64,000 nt of DNA from NCBI RefSeq assembly GCF_019884725.1, contig NZ_CP082322.1, positions 1,736,001 to 1,800,000 on the forward strand. Reading direction: 5' to 3'. Below, piece after piece: positions 41,126-49,863 of this stretch. The DNA is from Leucobacter tenebrionis. Lineage in GTDB: Bacteria > Actinomycetota > Actinomycetes > Actinomycetales > Microbacteriaceae. Numbering within the stretch: the first letter of the stretch is position 1; each line of letters starts with the position of its first letter. Below the pieces are notes generated by a model, which saw only the letters and a program-made list of their open reading frames with translations, was not told where the DNA came from and did not search any database. Made by a program: the position numbers and the translations under genes.

Positions 41126-41142
41126 CCCGGCAAGGAACGCCG

Positions 41143-41994
41143 CTACTCGCCGCGCTCGAGCTCCTCGGACCGGCGCACGTTCGCGGCGAGCGCCCGGTCG
41201 AACAGATCGCCCCAGTCGGCCTCCTGCAGCACCGCGACCGCCTGCTCGGTCGTGCCCTTCGGGCTCGTCACATTGCGTCGCAGCTGCTCGGGCTCCTCGT
41301 CGCTGCGCACCATCAGCTCGGCGGCGCCGGCGATCGTCTGCTGCACCAGCAGCCGCGCCTGCTCCGCGTCGAACCCCATCCGCCGAGCAGCGGCGGTCAT
41401 GTGCTCGGCGTAGAGGAAGACATAGGCCGGCCCCGATCCCGAGACCGCGGCGACGTCGTTGATCTGGTCCTCGCGCACCACGAGCACCGAGCCGACCGTC
41501 TCGAACAGGCGCCGCACCGTGTCGACCGCCTGATCGCTCGCCGACGAGCCTCCCGCGATTCCCGTCACGCCCCGCCCGATGTGCGACGGCGTGTTCGGCA
41601 TCGCCCGCACCACCGAGACGCCCTCGGGCAGTTCCGCCTCGATCGCGCTGCTCGGAACCCCGGCCGCGACGCTGACCACGATCGCGCCCGGCTCGAGCGC
41701 GTCGGCGATCTCGCGCGCGGCGTCCGAGATCATCCACGGCTTCACCGCGAGGATCACGAGGCCCGCGCCGCGCACTGCGCGGCGGTTCGCCTCGGGATCG
41801 CTCTCTCCCGCGAAGGCCACCACGTCTTCGGCGTCGTCGAATGCCGCGGCGCTCGCCGCCGATCGGGTCGTCACCGCGATCGGCAGTTCGATGCTCACGT
41901 CGGGCGCTCGCAGGCCGGTGAGGATCGCGCCCCCCATCGAGCCGACTCCGATCATGGCGGTGCGGGGCAGGGTTTCGTTCGTCGTCTCGCGCAT
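41143..41994 (-). CDS. proC: pyrroline-5-carboxylate reductase
   Basis: A 283-residue enzyme: TAMIGVGSMGGAILTGL (NADPH Rossmann), LVILAVKPWMI, VVRAMPNTPSHIGRGVTGI and the C-terminal signature SGSGPAYVFLYAEHMTAAAR with RNVTSPKGTTEQAV. It reduces pyrroline-5-carboxylate to proline in the cytoplasm. The length is standard. It is downstream of the TRAP-aldehyde dehydrogenase operon on the same strand (73 bases) but is probably transcribed independently as a housekeeping gene. Confidence 0.95.
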   Translation of the reverse strand: MRETTNETLPRTAMIGVGSMGGAILTGLRAPDVSIELPIAVTTRSAASAAAFDDAEDVVAFAGESDPEANRRAVRGAGLVILAVKPWMISDAAREIADALEPGAIVVSVAAGVPSSAIEAELPEGVSVVRAMPNTPSHIGRGVTGIAGGSSASDQAVDTVRRLFETVGSVLVVREDQINDVAAVSGSGPAYVFLYAEHMTAAARRMGFDAEQARLLVQQTIAGAAELMVRSDEEPEQLRRNVTSPKGTTEQAVAVLQEADWGDLFDRALAANVRRSEELERGE

Positions 41995-42067
41995 GGTTCA
42001 AGTCTACGAGCGAGGCTGCGCGGGGAGACGCCCGCCGGTGGGTGTCTCTCCGCGCGGCCCCGGTCGC

Positions 42068-43471
42068 TCAGACCGTGATGACCTTCGGCGCGGCGACGGC
42101 CTTGAGTCCGTGCGCTCCGAACTCGAGCCCGTACCCCGAGGCCTTCACCCCGCCGAACGGCACCATCGGGTTGAGGGTGCCGTGCTGGTTGATCCACACC
42201 GTACCCGCCTCGATCCGCTCCGCAACCCTGCGGGCCTCGTCGGGGTCACCCCAAACCGAGGCGCCGAGGCCCTGCTCGGAGGCGTTGGCCCGAGCGATCG
42301 CATCCTCGAGATCGGTGTAGCGGATGATCGGGATCACCGGACCGAACTGCTCCTCGTCGACCAGCGCCGCACCGTCTTCGATGTCGGTCACGATCGTGGT
42401 GCGGTAGAACTGCGCCCCGAGTTCGGCGGCTGGTTCGCCTCCGGTCACGATCCGCGCACCCCGGGCACGCGCGTCGTCGACCAGGCGCCCCACGATCTCG
42501 AACTGCTGCGGCGTCGTCAGCGGGCCGAGCAGGTTCCCCTCTTCCGTGCCCGGCCCCATGGGCACCGCATCCGCGATCTCCGCGAGCGCGGCGACCACGT
42601 CGTCATGCACCGAGTCGTGCACGTACAGGCGCTTGAGGGCCGCGCAGGTCTGACCCGTGTTGATGAAGATGCCCCAGAACAGGCCCTCTGCGATCGCCCG
42701 CGCATCCGCGCCGGGCAGCACGATCCCCGGATCGTTGCCTCCGAGTTCGAGCGTCAGCCTCGCGAGGTTGTCGGCCGAGCTGCGCACGATCTCACGGCCG
42801 GTCTCGGTCGAGCCGGTGAACATGACCTTGTCGATCCCGGGATGGCTCGCGATGCGCGCCCCGACCTCGCGGTTGCCGGACACGACGGTCAGCACTCCGG
42901 CCGGCAGATGACAGTTCATGAGCTCCACCACCGCGAGCACGCTCAGCGGCGTGTAGCTGCTCGGCTTCACCACGACGGCGTTTCCCATCCGCAGCGACGG
43001 CGCGATCTGCCAGATCCCGATCAGCGCCGGCCAGTTCCACGGGCCGATCGCCGCGACGACGCCGAGCGGCACGTAGTGCAGCTCCGACCGCGTCCCCTCC
43101 GCCTCGAACAGCACTTCGGGCTCGATCGCGGTGTCGGCCGCGTTCCGCACCCACACCGCGCACCCGCCCGCTTCGAACCGCGCGCCTGCGCCGTTCAGCG
43201 GTTTGCCCTGCTCCCGCGCGATGATCTGGGCGAGTTCCTCGGCGTGAGCCTCGATCTCGTCGGCGGCGATGCGCAGCAGCCGCGAGCGCTCGTGATGGCC
43301 CAGCGCGGCCCACCCCGTCTGCGCCTCCCGCGCCGTCTCCACGGCGGCGTCGAGATCGGCGACCGTGTGCACGGGCGCATACCCGATCGTCTCCCCGGTA
43401 GCGGCGTCGGGTATCGCGCGCCCGGCCGCCTCGGCCACCGTGATCGCGTTCAGCAATGCGTTGTCCGTCAT
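42068..43471 (-). CDS. NAD(P)+-dependent aldehyde dehydrogenase
   Basis: A 467-residue ALDH. Catalytic Cys lies in NTGQTCAALKRLYVH (about 285), general base Glu in LTLELGGNDPGIVL (about 250); GPWNWPALIGIWQIAPSL and FTGSTETGREI are the cofactor-binding segments. It oxidises an aldehyde to the acid. The family includes succinate-semialdehyde and betaine-aldehyde enzymes; the specific one is not clear. It is last in the TRAP operon, so it likely processes an aldehyde derived from the imported acid. Confidence 0.9.
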   Translation of the reverse strand: MTDNALLNAITVAEAAGRAIPDAATGETIGYAPVHTVADLDAAVETAREAQTGWAALGHHERSRLLRIAADEIEAHAEELAQIIAREQGKPLNGAGARFEAGGCAVWVRNAADTAIEPEVLFEAEGTRSELHYVPLGVVAAIGPWNWPALIGIWQIAPSLRMGNAVVVKPSSYTPLSVLAVVELMNCHLPAGVLTVVSGNREVGARIASHPGIDKVMFTGSTETGREIVRSSADNLARLTLELGGNDPGIVLPGADARAIAEGLFWGIFINTGQTCAALKRLYVHDSVHDDVVAALAEIADAVPMGPGTEEGNLLGPLTTPQQFEIVGRLVDDARARGARIVTGGEPAAELGAQFYRTTIVTDIEDGAALVDEEQFGPVIPIIRYTDLEDAIARANASEQGLGASVWGDPDEARRVAERIEAGTVWINQHGTLNPMVPFGGVKASGYGLEFGAHGLKAVAAPKVITV

Positions 43472-43506
43472 TCTCTGCTCCTCTTCTCGCTCTGCCGGCG
43501 CACCGG

Positions 43507-44670
43507 TCAGCGGTCCTCGAACGACGCCACACAGGCCGCCGTCGCATCGTCATAGGCGACATCGTCGTAGGTCTCGAGGCCGTCGATGTACTGATCCAGC
43601 ACGCCCTCGGCGTCGTCGAGACCCTGCTCCGTGGCGAGGTCGATCCACATCTCCTTGCCCGTGTCGCCCAGTGCGTCCTTCCATGCCTGCGTGTCCTGCT
43701 CCTCCCACGCGTTCAGGGACTTCACCGTCGGCGCGTCCTTCATCTGCTGGCACTGACCCGCCGCGACCTCGTTGAAGGCGGCGATGCCGGCGCCCGTGTT
43801 GAGCTCGTCGGTCACCTGATCGAACTGCTCACGGAGGTCATCCGGCAGAGAGTCGTAGGCATCGGCGTTGACCCACATGCCGAAGGTCGAGTACTGGCCG
43901 ACGCCGGGATCCGTCCAGTCGGGCAGCAGCTCCATCAGTCCGTAGTTCACGGGGAAGTCGATGGCGCCGCCGATCATCGATACGACACCCCGTTCGACCG
44001 CCTCGTAGGTCTCGGGAGCGGTGACCGCGACGATGTTCCCGCCCGCGTCGCCGACGGCCTGCTGGATGATCGGGCCCGAGACTCTCACCTGGGCTCCCTG
44101 GAACTGGGAGACGTTCGTGATCGGTTCATGCCCGCCGAGCAGGAAGCGCCCCACCGGCCACGTGGCGACGTGGTGCAGGCCGTTGCGCTCCATGATCGCC
44201 TTCGCCGGATCGTAGTCCCGGTGCAGGTCGTAGATCGACTGCATCGTCGCCTGAGCGTTCTGGCTTAGGAACGGGATGCTCACCATGCTCGTGGACGGGA
44301 AGTACTGCGGCGTGTAGTCGGGCACGGTCACGCCGATCTGGGCCCGGCCGTCGCGTACGCAGTCGGCGACTTCGGGCGCTTTGCACAGCGCCTCGGTGGC
44401 GGTCCGCTCGAAGTTGATGCGACCCTCCGTGACCTCCTCGACGCGGTCGAGGAACCAGTTCTGCACCGCCGCGTTGGGGGTGTCGGCCTGAGCGCCCGTC
44501 ACGAGCGTCCAGGTGACGGTCTCCCCGCCGCCATCGCCTCCTTCGCCGCCCGGCGACGCGTTGTTGATGCCCGAGCAGCCGGCGAGCACGAGGCCCGCGA
44601 CCGCGATGAGGCCGATCGATCCGGCGGCTCGGCCGAGCCCCCTGGGGTGCTGTCGAGTGGAGAACATCAT
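43507..44670 (-). CDS. dctP: TRAP transporter solute-binding lipoprotein
   Basis: A 387-residue protein with lipobox VLAGCSG and a mature part of the DctP fold: VTWTLVTGAQADTPNAAVQNWF, then the helix with QGAQVRVSGPIIQQAVGDAGGNIV, where an arginine usually clamps the carboxylate. The sequence is closer to the TRAP proteins for longer or aromatic acids than to classical C4-dicarboxylate DctP. It delivers an organic acid to the DctQM membrane pair encoded upstream. The ligand is unknown. Confidence 0.88.
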   Translation of the reverse strand: MMFSTRQHPRGLGRAAGSIGLIAVAGLVLAGCSGINNASPGGEGGDGGGETVTWTLVTGAQADTPNAAVQNWFLDRVEEVTEGRINFERTATEALCKAPEVADCVRDGRAQIGVTVPDYTPQYFPSTSMVSIPFLSQNAQATMQSIYDLHRDYDPAKAIMERNGLHHVATWPVGRFLLGGHEPITNVSQFQGAQVRVSGPIIQQAVGDAGGNIVAVTAPETYEAVERGVVSMIGGAIDFPVNYGLMELLPDWTDPGVGQYSTFGMWVNADAYDSLPDDLREQFDQVTDELNTGAGIAAFNEVAAGQCQQMKDAPTVKSLNAWEEQDTQAWKDALGDTGKEMWIDLATEQGLDDAEGVLDQYIDGLETYDDVAYDDATAACVASFEDR

Positions 44671-44785
44671 CGTCCTTTCGTGGGTGTTCCGCCGCGTGGG
44701 GCGGGGTTGACTTCATTGTTCAGCGGCCCGGCCGCGCTGTCGTTGGCGAACGGCGCAGCCGGGTGAGGCGTTCGCGCAAGCCTGA

Positions 44786-46240
44786 TCAGCCGGCCCCCTG
44801 CGCGACGAGCGAGGGCAGGAACAGGGTGATCGCGGGCACGAAGAAGAGGATCGCCGAGACTACGAGATCCATCAGCATGAGCGGCAGCACGCCCTTGAAC
44901 ACGGTCTCCGTGCGCACCCCGGTGGCACCGGATACGACGAAGCAGGTCATGCCCACCGGCGGGGTCACCATCCCGATCGCCGTCAGCTTCACGATCATGA
45001 GCCCGAGCCAGATCCCGTCGAACCCCAGTTCCATCGCGATCGGGTAGATGATCGGGATGGTGATGATGAGCACTGAGATCTCGTCGAGCGCTGTGCCGAG
45101 CGGCAGCAGGAGGAGCAGGAGCAGGCCGATCGTGAGGAGCGGCGGCACGTCGAGCCCCGCCACCCAGTTCGTGACCGTGTCAGGCACGTGGGCCGCGATC
45201 AGGAAGGTCGAGAACACGCTCGAGCCCACCAGGATCATGAAGACCATCGACGTCGTCTGAGCCGTGTCGAGCAGGGCGCCCTTCACCTTGTCCCACACGA
45301 CGCTCCAGCCCTCGCGCCGGAATTCCCAGAGCAGGATCACGAGCGCCACGAATGCCGCGATGGCGGCTGATTCGGTCGAGGTGAATATCCCGGAGAACAT
45401 GCCGCCGAGGATGATCAAGAAGATCACGCCCAGACGCACGAGGCCTCGCCACGGCAGATCTCTCAGCGTGCGCCCGTAGACCTGTCGCACGGCCTCGGTG
45501 TCGGGGGTCCCCGGGGGCAGCTGGGAGATGCTCGCGGCCGGCTCGGCGGCTCCGGATCGCGCTCCGCGCTGCGCCGCCGCATCCGCGTGCGCGACCGCGA
45601 CAGCCTCGGTGAGCGTCGCCTCGGGGCGCACGATCTGCCGGTGCCCCACCACCAGGATGTACACGATGTAGCCGAGCGCGGAGAGCACGCCGGGAATGAT
45701 GCCGGCCGCGAGGATCTGCGCGACCGATTCGCCCGTCATGATCGCGTACAGCACCAGGAATGTGCTGGGCGGGATGACGACGCCGAGCGTGCCCGCGATC
45801 GCGACGATGCCCGTCGCGAGCGCAGCCGGGTAGCCGTAGGCTCGCATCTGCCCGACCGACAGCTTCGACATGGTCGCGGCCGTGCCGATACTCGAACCGG
45901 AAACCGCCGAGACCCCCGCGCACGCCATCACCGTGGCGACGCCGAGACCCCCGGGGAAACGGCTGACCATGTGGTTGGCGACCGCGAACACGTGCTCCGC
46001 GATCCGCGCCCGCATGGCGAACATGCCCATGAGGATGAACATGGGGATGATGGTCAGCGAGAAGCTCGCCGTCGCGCTGAACGGTACCGAGCCGAGCACA
46101 TTGGTGGTGTAGTCGGTACCCTGCAGGATCCCGAGGCCCAGCGCCCCCGTCAGCGCGAGCGAGAGCGCGACCGGCATGCGCAGCATGAGCAGCACGAGCA
46201 GCAGGGCGACCACCGCGAGCACGATCATTGTGACGAGCAT
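44786..46240 (-). CDS. dctM: TRAP transporter large permease
   Basis: A 484-residue membrane protein with about 12 hydrophobic helices. GVSAVSGSSIGTAATMSKL and GTLGVVIPPSTFLVLYAIM are characteristic DctM segments, with the mirrored repeat in the second half (PLLTIGLLLLLLLPLGTALD). A hydrophilic stretch of about 40 residues near the middle (position 210-250) is longer than usual. It runs the sodium-coupled transport step. Confidence 0.93.
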   Translation of the reverse strand: MLVTMIVLAVVALLLVLLMLRMPVALSLALTGALGLGILQGTDYTTNVLGSVPFSATASFSLTIIPMFILMGMFAMRARIAEHVFAVANHMVSRFPGGLGVATVMACAGVSAVSGSSIGTAATMSKLSVGQMRAYGYPAALATGIVAIAGTLGVVIPPSTFLVLYAIMTGESVAQILAAGIIPGVLSALGYIVYILVVGHRQIVRPEATLTEAVAVAHADAAAQRGARSGAAEPAASISQLPPGTPDTEAVRQVYGRTLRDLPWRGLVRLGVIFLIILGGMFSGIFTSTESAAIAAFVALVILLWEFRREGWSVVWDKVKGALLDTAQTTSMVFMILVGSSVFSTFLIAAHVPDTVTNWVAGLDVPPLLTIGLLLLLLLPLGTALDEISVLIITIPIIYPIAMELGFDGIWLGLMIVKLTAIGMVTPPVGMTCFVVSGATGVRTETVFKGVLPLMLMDLVVSAILFFVPAITLFLPSLVAQGAG

Positions 46241-46279
46241 GACTGGCCTCCCATCAGCGGGAGGGTGCGGGTGCGATCC

Positions 46280-46825
46280 CTACGCATCGAGCACCACCTC
46301 CGTCTCTTCTCCGTAAGCGGTGCGCCCCCGGATCACGCGCACCAGGTTGACGATCGCGACGACCGTCCAGAACAGCACGCCGACGGCGATGATCCAGCGC
46401 AGGGGCCAGATCGGCCACTGCACGAGGCCGAACCGGGTCTCGCTCATGCTCGTGGACTGCGCGGCGCGCAGGAACAGGGCGGCGGTCGTCCAAGCGAGAA
46501 TGCCCGTGTTGAGCACCCAGACGAGCATCGAGACGACGCGAGCCGGCACCGGCTTCAAACGATCGGTGACGACGGTGACAGCGACGTGACCGCCCTGAAT
46601 CGAGGTCCATGCCAGACCGAGGAACACGGAGGCGACCAGCGCGGTCTCCGCGATCTCCATCATCCCCGGCAAGCTCGCCCGCGTGATGCTGCGCACGAGC
46701 ACATCGATCACGGTCGCGAGCATGAGCACGACGAGCGCGCTCGCCGCGACGACGCCCAGCGCGGCGCTGCACCGCTGCAACAGGCGGTCGAAAGCCGATC
46801 CGCCGGGTTCCGCAGAGGTTCCCAT
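46280..46825 (-). CDS. dctQ: TRAP transporter small permease
   Basis: A 181-residue protein with four hydrophobic helices. VIDVLVRSITRASLPGMMEIAET is the DctQ signature, and QGGHVAVTVVTDRL follows helix 2. It starts nine bases after the dehydrogenase stop and is followed by dctM after 39 bases, in one operon. Confidence 0.9.
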   Translation of the reverse strand: MGTSAEPGGSAFDRLLQRCSAALGVVAASALVVLMLATVIDVLVRSITRASLPGMMEIAETALVASVFLGLAWTSIQGGHVAVTVVTDRLKPVPARVVSMLVWVLNTGILAWTTAALFLRAAQSTSMSETRFGLVQWPIWPLRWIIAVGVLFWTVVAIVNLVRVIRGRTAYGEETEVVLDA

Positions 46826-46833
46826 ACCGAGCC

Positions 46834-47721
46834 CTACCGATCCCGCCAGAACTCGAAGGCGCGGGTGTGGTCAACGTCGCCGAGCGCCTCGAGCGCCTCA
46901 CCCATGGCGCCCGTCACCGCGTCGCAGACGGGAGCCTCGCGACCGGCGGCCCGCTGCACGCGCTGGGCGATCCGCACATCCTTCGTGAACAGCGGCAGGG
47001 CGAACCCGCTGGCAAAGCGGCCATCGACGACGTGCTCGGGCAGCACGTGGGTGGTCACGAAGCTCTGACCCGTGGACGCGTTGAACACGTCGACCATCAC
47101 CGAGGGATCGAGGCCGAAACGGCTTCCCGCTATCAACGCCTCTGAGGAGGCCGTGAACGCCGCAGCGGCGACGAAGTTGTTGAGCGCCTTCATCGCGTGC
47201 CCGGTGCCCAGCCTGCCCGTTCGGAAGATGCGGGAGCTCATGGTCTCGATCACCGGGATCGCACGCTCGGCTGCGGCGTCGTCGTCGGCCCCGAGCATGA
47301 TCGAGAGCGTGCCGTCGACCGCGCGCTCCCGCGCACCGGAGACCGGCGCGTCGACCATCGCATACCCCGCCCTCTCCAGCGCCTCGCCGGTCTCGACCGT
47401 CTCCGTCGGATCCGAGGAGCTCATATCGACGAACACGGTTCCGGGCCGAGCGGGAATCCTCGGCGCTCCGTCGTCATCGAGGAGCGCCCGGCGCACGATC
47501 GCGCTCGTCGGCAGCATCATCACGATGACCTCGCGATCGGAGAGGTCGGAGACGCTCGACACCGCCGTCGCACCGATGCGGGCGGCGAGCTTCCGCGCCC
47601 GATCCTGATCCACGTCGAAGAGGGCGAGGTCGAACGCGCCCGATGCCGAGATGTTGCTCGACATCGGATCCCCCATCGTGCCCAGGCCGATGAAGCCGAC
47701 CCGCGTGATCTGATTGTTCAT
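46834..47721 (-). CDS. 3-hydroxyisobutyrate dehydrogenase-family oxidoreductase
   Basis: A 295-residue enzyme: VGFIGLGTMGDPMSSNISAS (NAD-binding), FVDMSSSDPTETVETGEAL, MVDAPVSGARERAVDGTLS (substrate motif) and the catalytic lysine in GHAMKALNNFVAAAAF. This group oxidises beta-hydroxy acids (3-hydroxyisobutyrate, tartronate semialdehyde, glycerate-like). It starts at 47721 behind an aaaggaac box and precedes dctQ by nine bases, so the imported TRAP substrate may be a hydroxy acid. Confidence 0.9.
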   Translation of the reverse strand: MNNQITRVGFIGLGTMGDPMSSNISASGAFDLALFDVDQDRARKLAARIGATAVSSVSDLSDREVIVMMLPTSAIVRRALLDDDGAPRIPARPGTVFVDMSSSDPTETVETGEALERAGYAMVDAPVSGARERAVDGTLSIMLGADDDAAAERAIPVIETMSSRIFRTGRLGTGHAMKALNNFVAAAAFTASSEALIAGSRFGLDPSVMVDVFNASTGQSFVTTHVLPEHVVDGRFASGFALPLFTKDVRIAQRVQRAAGREAPVCDAVTGAMGEALEALGDVDHTRAFEFWRDR

Positions 47722-47757
47722 ATCGTCGTTCCTTTCAGCTCTCATGCCCGCCGCCCG

Positions 47758-48171
47758 TCAGGGGCGGGCCGCCTCGCCGTCGAACTCCGGCACGATCCCC
47801 CGCTCGGCGAGGATCTCCTCGACCGCGCGCAGACCCTCGACCGCCGCGGGGATGCCGCAGTAGAGGATCGAGTGGATGACCACCTCGCGCAGTTCGAGCG
47901 GGGTGACCCCGTTCTCGAGCGCGCCTCGGGCGTGCACTCTGAGCTCGTGGGATTTGCCCTGTGCGATGAGCATCGCGAAGGTGACCCGGCTGCGCTCCGC
48001 ATACGTCAGCCCCTCTCGCTGCCAGATATCGCCGAAGCAGTACCGGGTGACGAAATCCTGGAGCTTGTCGTTGAGGTCCGTGGTGTGCTCGACCTGCCCC
48101 TCGGCCCCCTCCGGGCCGAACATCGTGCGCCGCTGGTTCAGACCGACCTCGTATAGCTCGTCTTGGATCAC
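47758..48171 (-). CDS. carboxymuconolactone decarboxylase-like protein
   Basis: A 137-residue helical protein from a GTG at 48171, behind aaggag. The CMD/AhpD family pattern is visible: FGDIWQREGLTYAERSRVTFAM, then GKSHELRVHARGALENGVTPLELREVVIHSILYCGIPAA. A single cysteine (YCG) and no CXXC exclude the AhpD redox type; the His and Glu pattern resembles PcaC-like decarboxylases. It is first gene of the TRAP operon, divergent from an AraC regulator. Confidence 0.88.
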   Translation of the reverse strand: MIQDELYEVGLNQRRTMFGPEGAEGQVEHTTDLNDKLQDFVTRYCFGDIWQREGLTYAERSRVTFAMLIAQGKSHELRVHARGALENGVTPLELREVVIHSILYCGIPAAVEGLRAVEEILAERGIVPEFDGEAARP

Positions 48172-48385
48172 AATCCGCTCCTTTGAAGATTCCCCCGCGA
48201 CCGCGTCGCCGCGTGCATCTCACAGTGTGGCGGAGCGACGGCACCCTGAAGTTGTCCAACGCCGCACGCAAACTGGCAGTTCGCGCAGCCGCCGCAGGGT
48301 TCACCCCGTCACGTATGGATGGCTCGCCCCGATGCGCCTACTCTTAAGGCGGACGAGGATGTTCATCTGACAGGGAGGCAAGCCG

Positions 48386-49354
48386 ATGTCGGCGCACGAT
48401 CCGCAATACTCGATGGAGTCTCACGACTCGGTGGGCTTCGATGATTGGGTACGACTCGTCGGCAATCGGTTCGTTCCCCTCGCGCTCTCGACGAAGTCGC
48501 CGGAGACCTTCTCGGGCACGATCCGCACCCGCACGATCGGCGGGATCTGCATCACCGATATCGCAGCCTCTCCGCACAGCGTTCACCGCCTCTCGAACGC
48601 GATCCGCCGGGATAAGAACGACCACCTCAAGCTGAGCATGCAGCTCGAGGGGACGGGGCTCGTCATGCAGGACGGGCGCAGCGCTCACCTGAGCCCGGGG
48701 GACGCGGCGATCTACGACACCTCCCGCCCCTACACGCTGGAGTACGACGGTCCGATGCGCTCGCTCGTCATGCTCTTCCCCCACTCCATGCTCGGGCTGT
48801 CGGCGAGCATGGTGCACACGGTGACCGCGGCGCGACTGGCGGGCGACAGCGGGATCGGCAGGGTGATCTGCCCGTTCATGCAGCACATGGCCGAGAACCT
48901 CGATCACCTCGAGGGGGTGAACGGCTCGCGCATCATGCACAGCGCCTTCGAGCTGATCACAGCGCTCCTCTCCGCCGAGATCCAATCGAGAGCATCCGAA
49001 GACGAGCACGGAGTGGCCTTCGAATCGGTGCGCAGGTACATCGACGCGCACCTCACCGATCCCGGCCTCACCATCGATGCGATCGCCAAGAGTCACTTCA
49101 TCTCCACCCGCCAGCTGCAGTACCTGTTCCAGGAAGAGGGCCTCACCGTCTCCGGCTACATCCGATCCCGGCGTCTCGAACGCTGCCGGATCGATCTCGA
49201 GGACTCCGCCCTGCGGGAACGCACAGTGCTGCAGATCGCGCAGGCCGCGGGCTTCATCGACCTCAGTCACTTCAGCAAGCTCTTCAAGTCGACCTACGGT
49301 CGCACGCCGCGCGAGCACCGACTCGCGCATCTCCGCGCAGTCCCGCTTCTATGA
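48386..49354 (+). CDS. AraC-family regulator of the TRAP operon
   Basis: A 322-residue protein with an AraC-binding-like N-terminal domain (cupin type, AYL...QDGRSAHLSPGDAAIYDTSRPY near 95-120) and C-terminal double HTH: TIDAIAKSHFISTRQLQYLFQ and VLQIAQAAGFIDLSHFSKLFK, ending YGRTPREHR. This is the NimR/FeaR-like layout. It is divergent from the carboxymuconolactone decarboxylase-like gene across 214 bases, so it probably activates the TRAP operon in response to the imported acid. Confidence 0.9.
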   Translation: MSAHDPQYSMESHDSVGFDDWVRLVGNRFVPLALSTKSPETFSGTIRTRTIGGICITDIAASPHSVHRLSNAIRRDKNDHLKLSMQLEGTGLVMQDGRSAHLSPGDAAIYDTSRPYTLEYDGPMRSLVMLFPHSMLGLSASMVHTVTAARLAGDSGIGRVICPFMQHMAENLDHLEGVNGSRIMHSAFELITALLSAEIQSRASEDEHGVAFESVRRYIDAHLTDPGLTIDAIAKSHFISTRQLQYLFQEEGLTVSGYIRSRRLERCRIDLEDSALRERTVLQIAQAAGFIDLSHFSKLFKSTYGRTPREHRLAHLRAVPLL

Positions 49355-49407
49355 CCCGATCCGGAGGCCTCCCCCGTAGAATGTGGGCAAGCGACGAAGG
49401 GATCGAG

Positions 49408-49710
49408 ATGACCGCGAGTAGCGAGCACCGGGCACACATCGAAGAGGCGCTGCTGGACGGCGCGAGGATCTCCCGGGTGATCAGCCTCGACCTCGGAGAG
49501 GTCGACGGCGAACTCATGGTCGCGGCGAAGGTGGACCTCGATCCCGATCTCACGATGCGCGAGGTCTCGTTCGTGCTGCACCAGGCCAAGCGCCGGGTGC
49601 AGGCCGCGGTCGCCGAGGTCGCCGTGATCTACCTCGAGCCCGACGTCTACCTCGACCCGAACGCGGCGACGCCGTCGACCAGCTCCATCGTCACGCTGTC
49701 GTACGACTGA
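49408..49710 (+). CDS. orphan protein resembling the cation-efflux (CDF) dimerisation domain
   Basis: A 100-residue protein from the ATG at 49408 (gaaggg upstream; in-frame ATGs at 49351 and 49381 are possible). The pattern HIEEALLDGARISRVISLDL, GELMVAAKVDLDPDLTMREV and VIYLEPDVYLDP follows the C-terminal cytoplasmic domain of CDF zinc/cobalt transporters, but there is no membrane part. It follows the AraC gene, which its longest possible frame even overlaps. It may be a free-standing metal-binding or regulatory module; the assignment rests on pattern only. Confidence 0.6.
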   Translation: MTASSEHRAHIEEALLDGARISRVISLDLGEVDGELMVAAKVDLDPDLTMREVSFVLHQAKRRVQAAVAEVAVIYLEPDVYLDPNAATPSTSSIVTLSYD

Positions 49711-49863
49711 CCCGTCGGGCACCGAGAGTTCACCGGCGCGTCACGCGCCGAGCCCCAGGAGGACATCCGCGCTCCCTAGCGTGGTGTCGGATCGGCACCG
49801 CCCCGGGCGGTGCCGCGAGCGCCGGCCCGGCGATCCGCACCCACGTCACGAAAGGGAATCCAC

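Noticed and set aside
40600-41130. Insertion sequence or transposition scar around the reductase remnant
   Set aside because: No transposase frame, terminal inverted repeats or target duplication could be seen; the hairpin before it is a terminator of the binding-protein gene.
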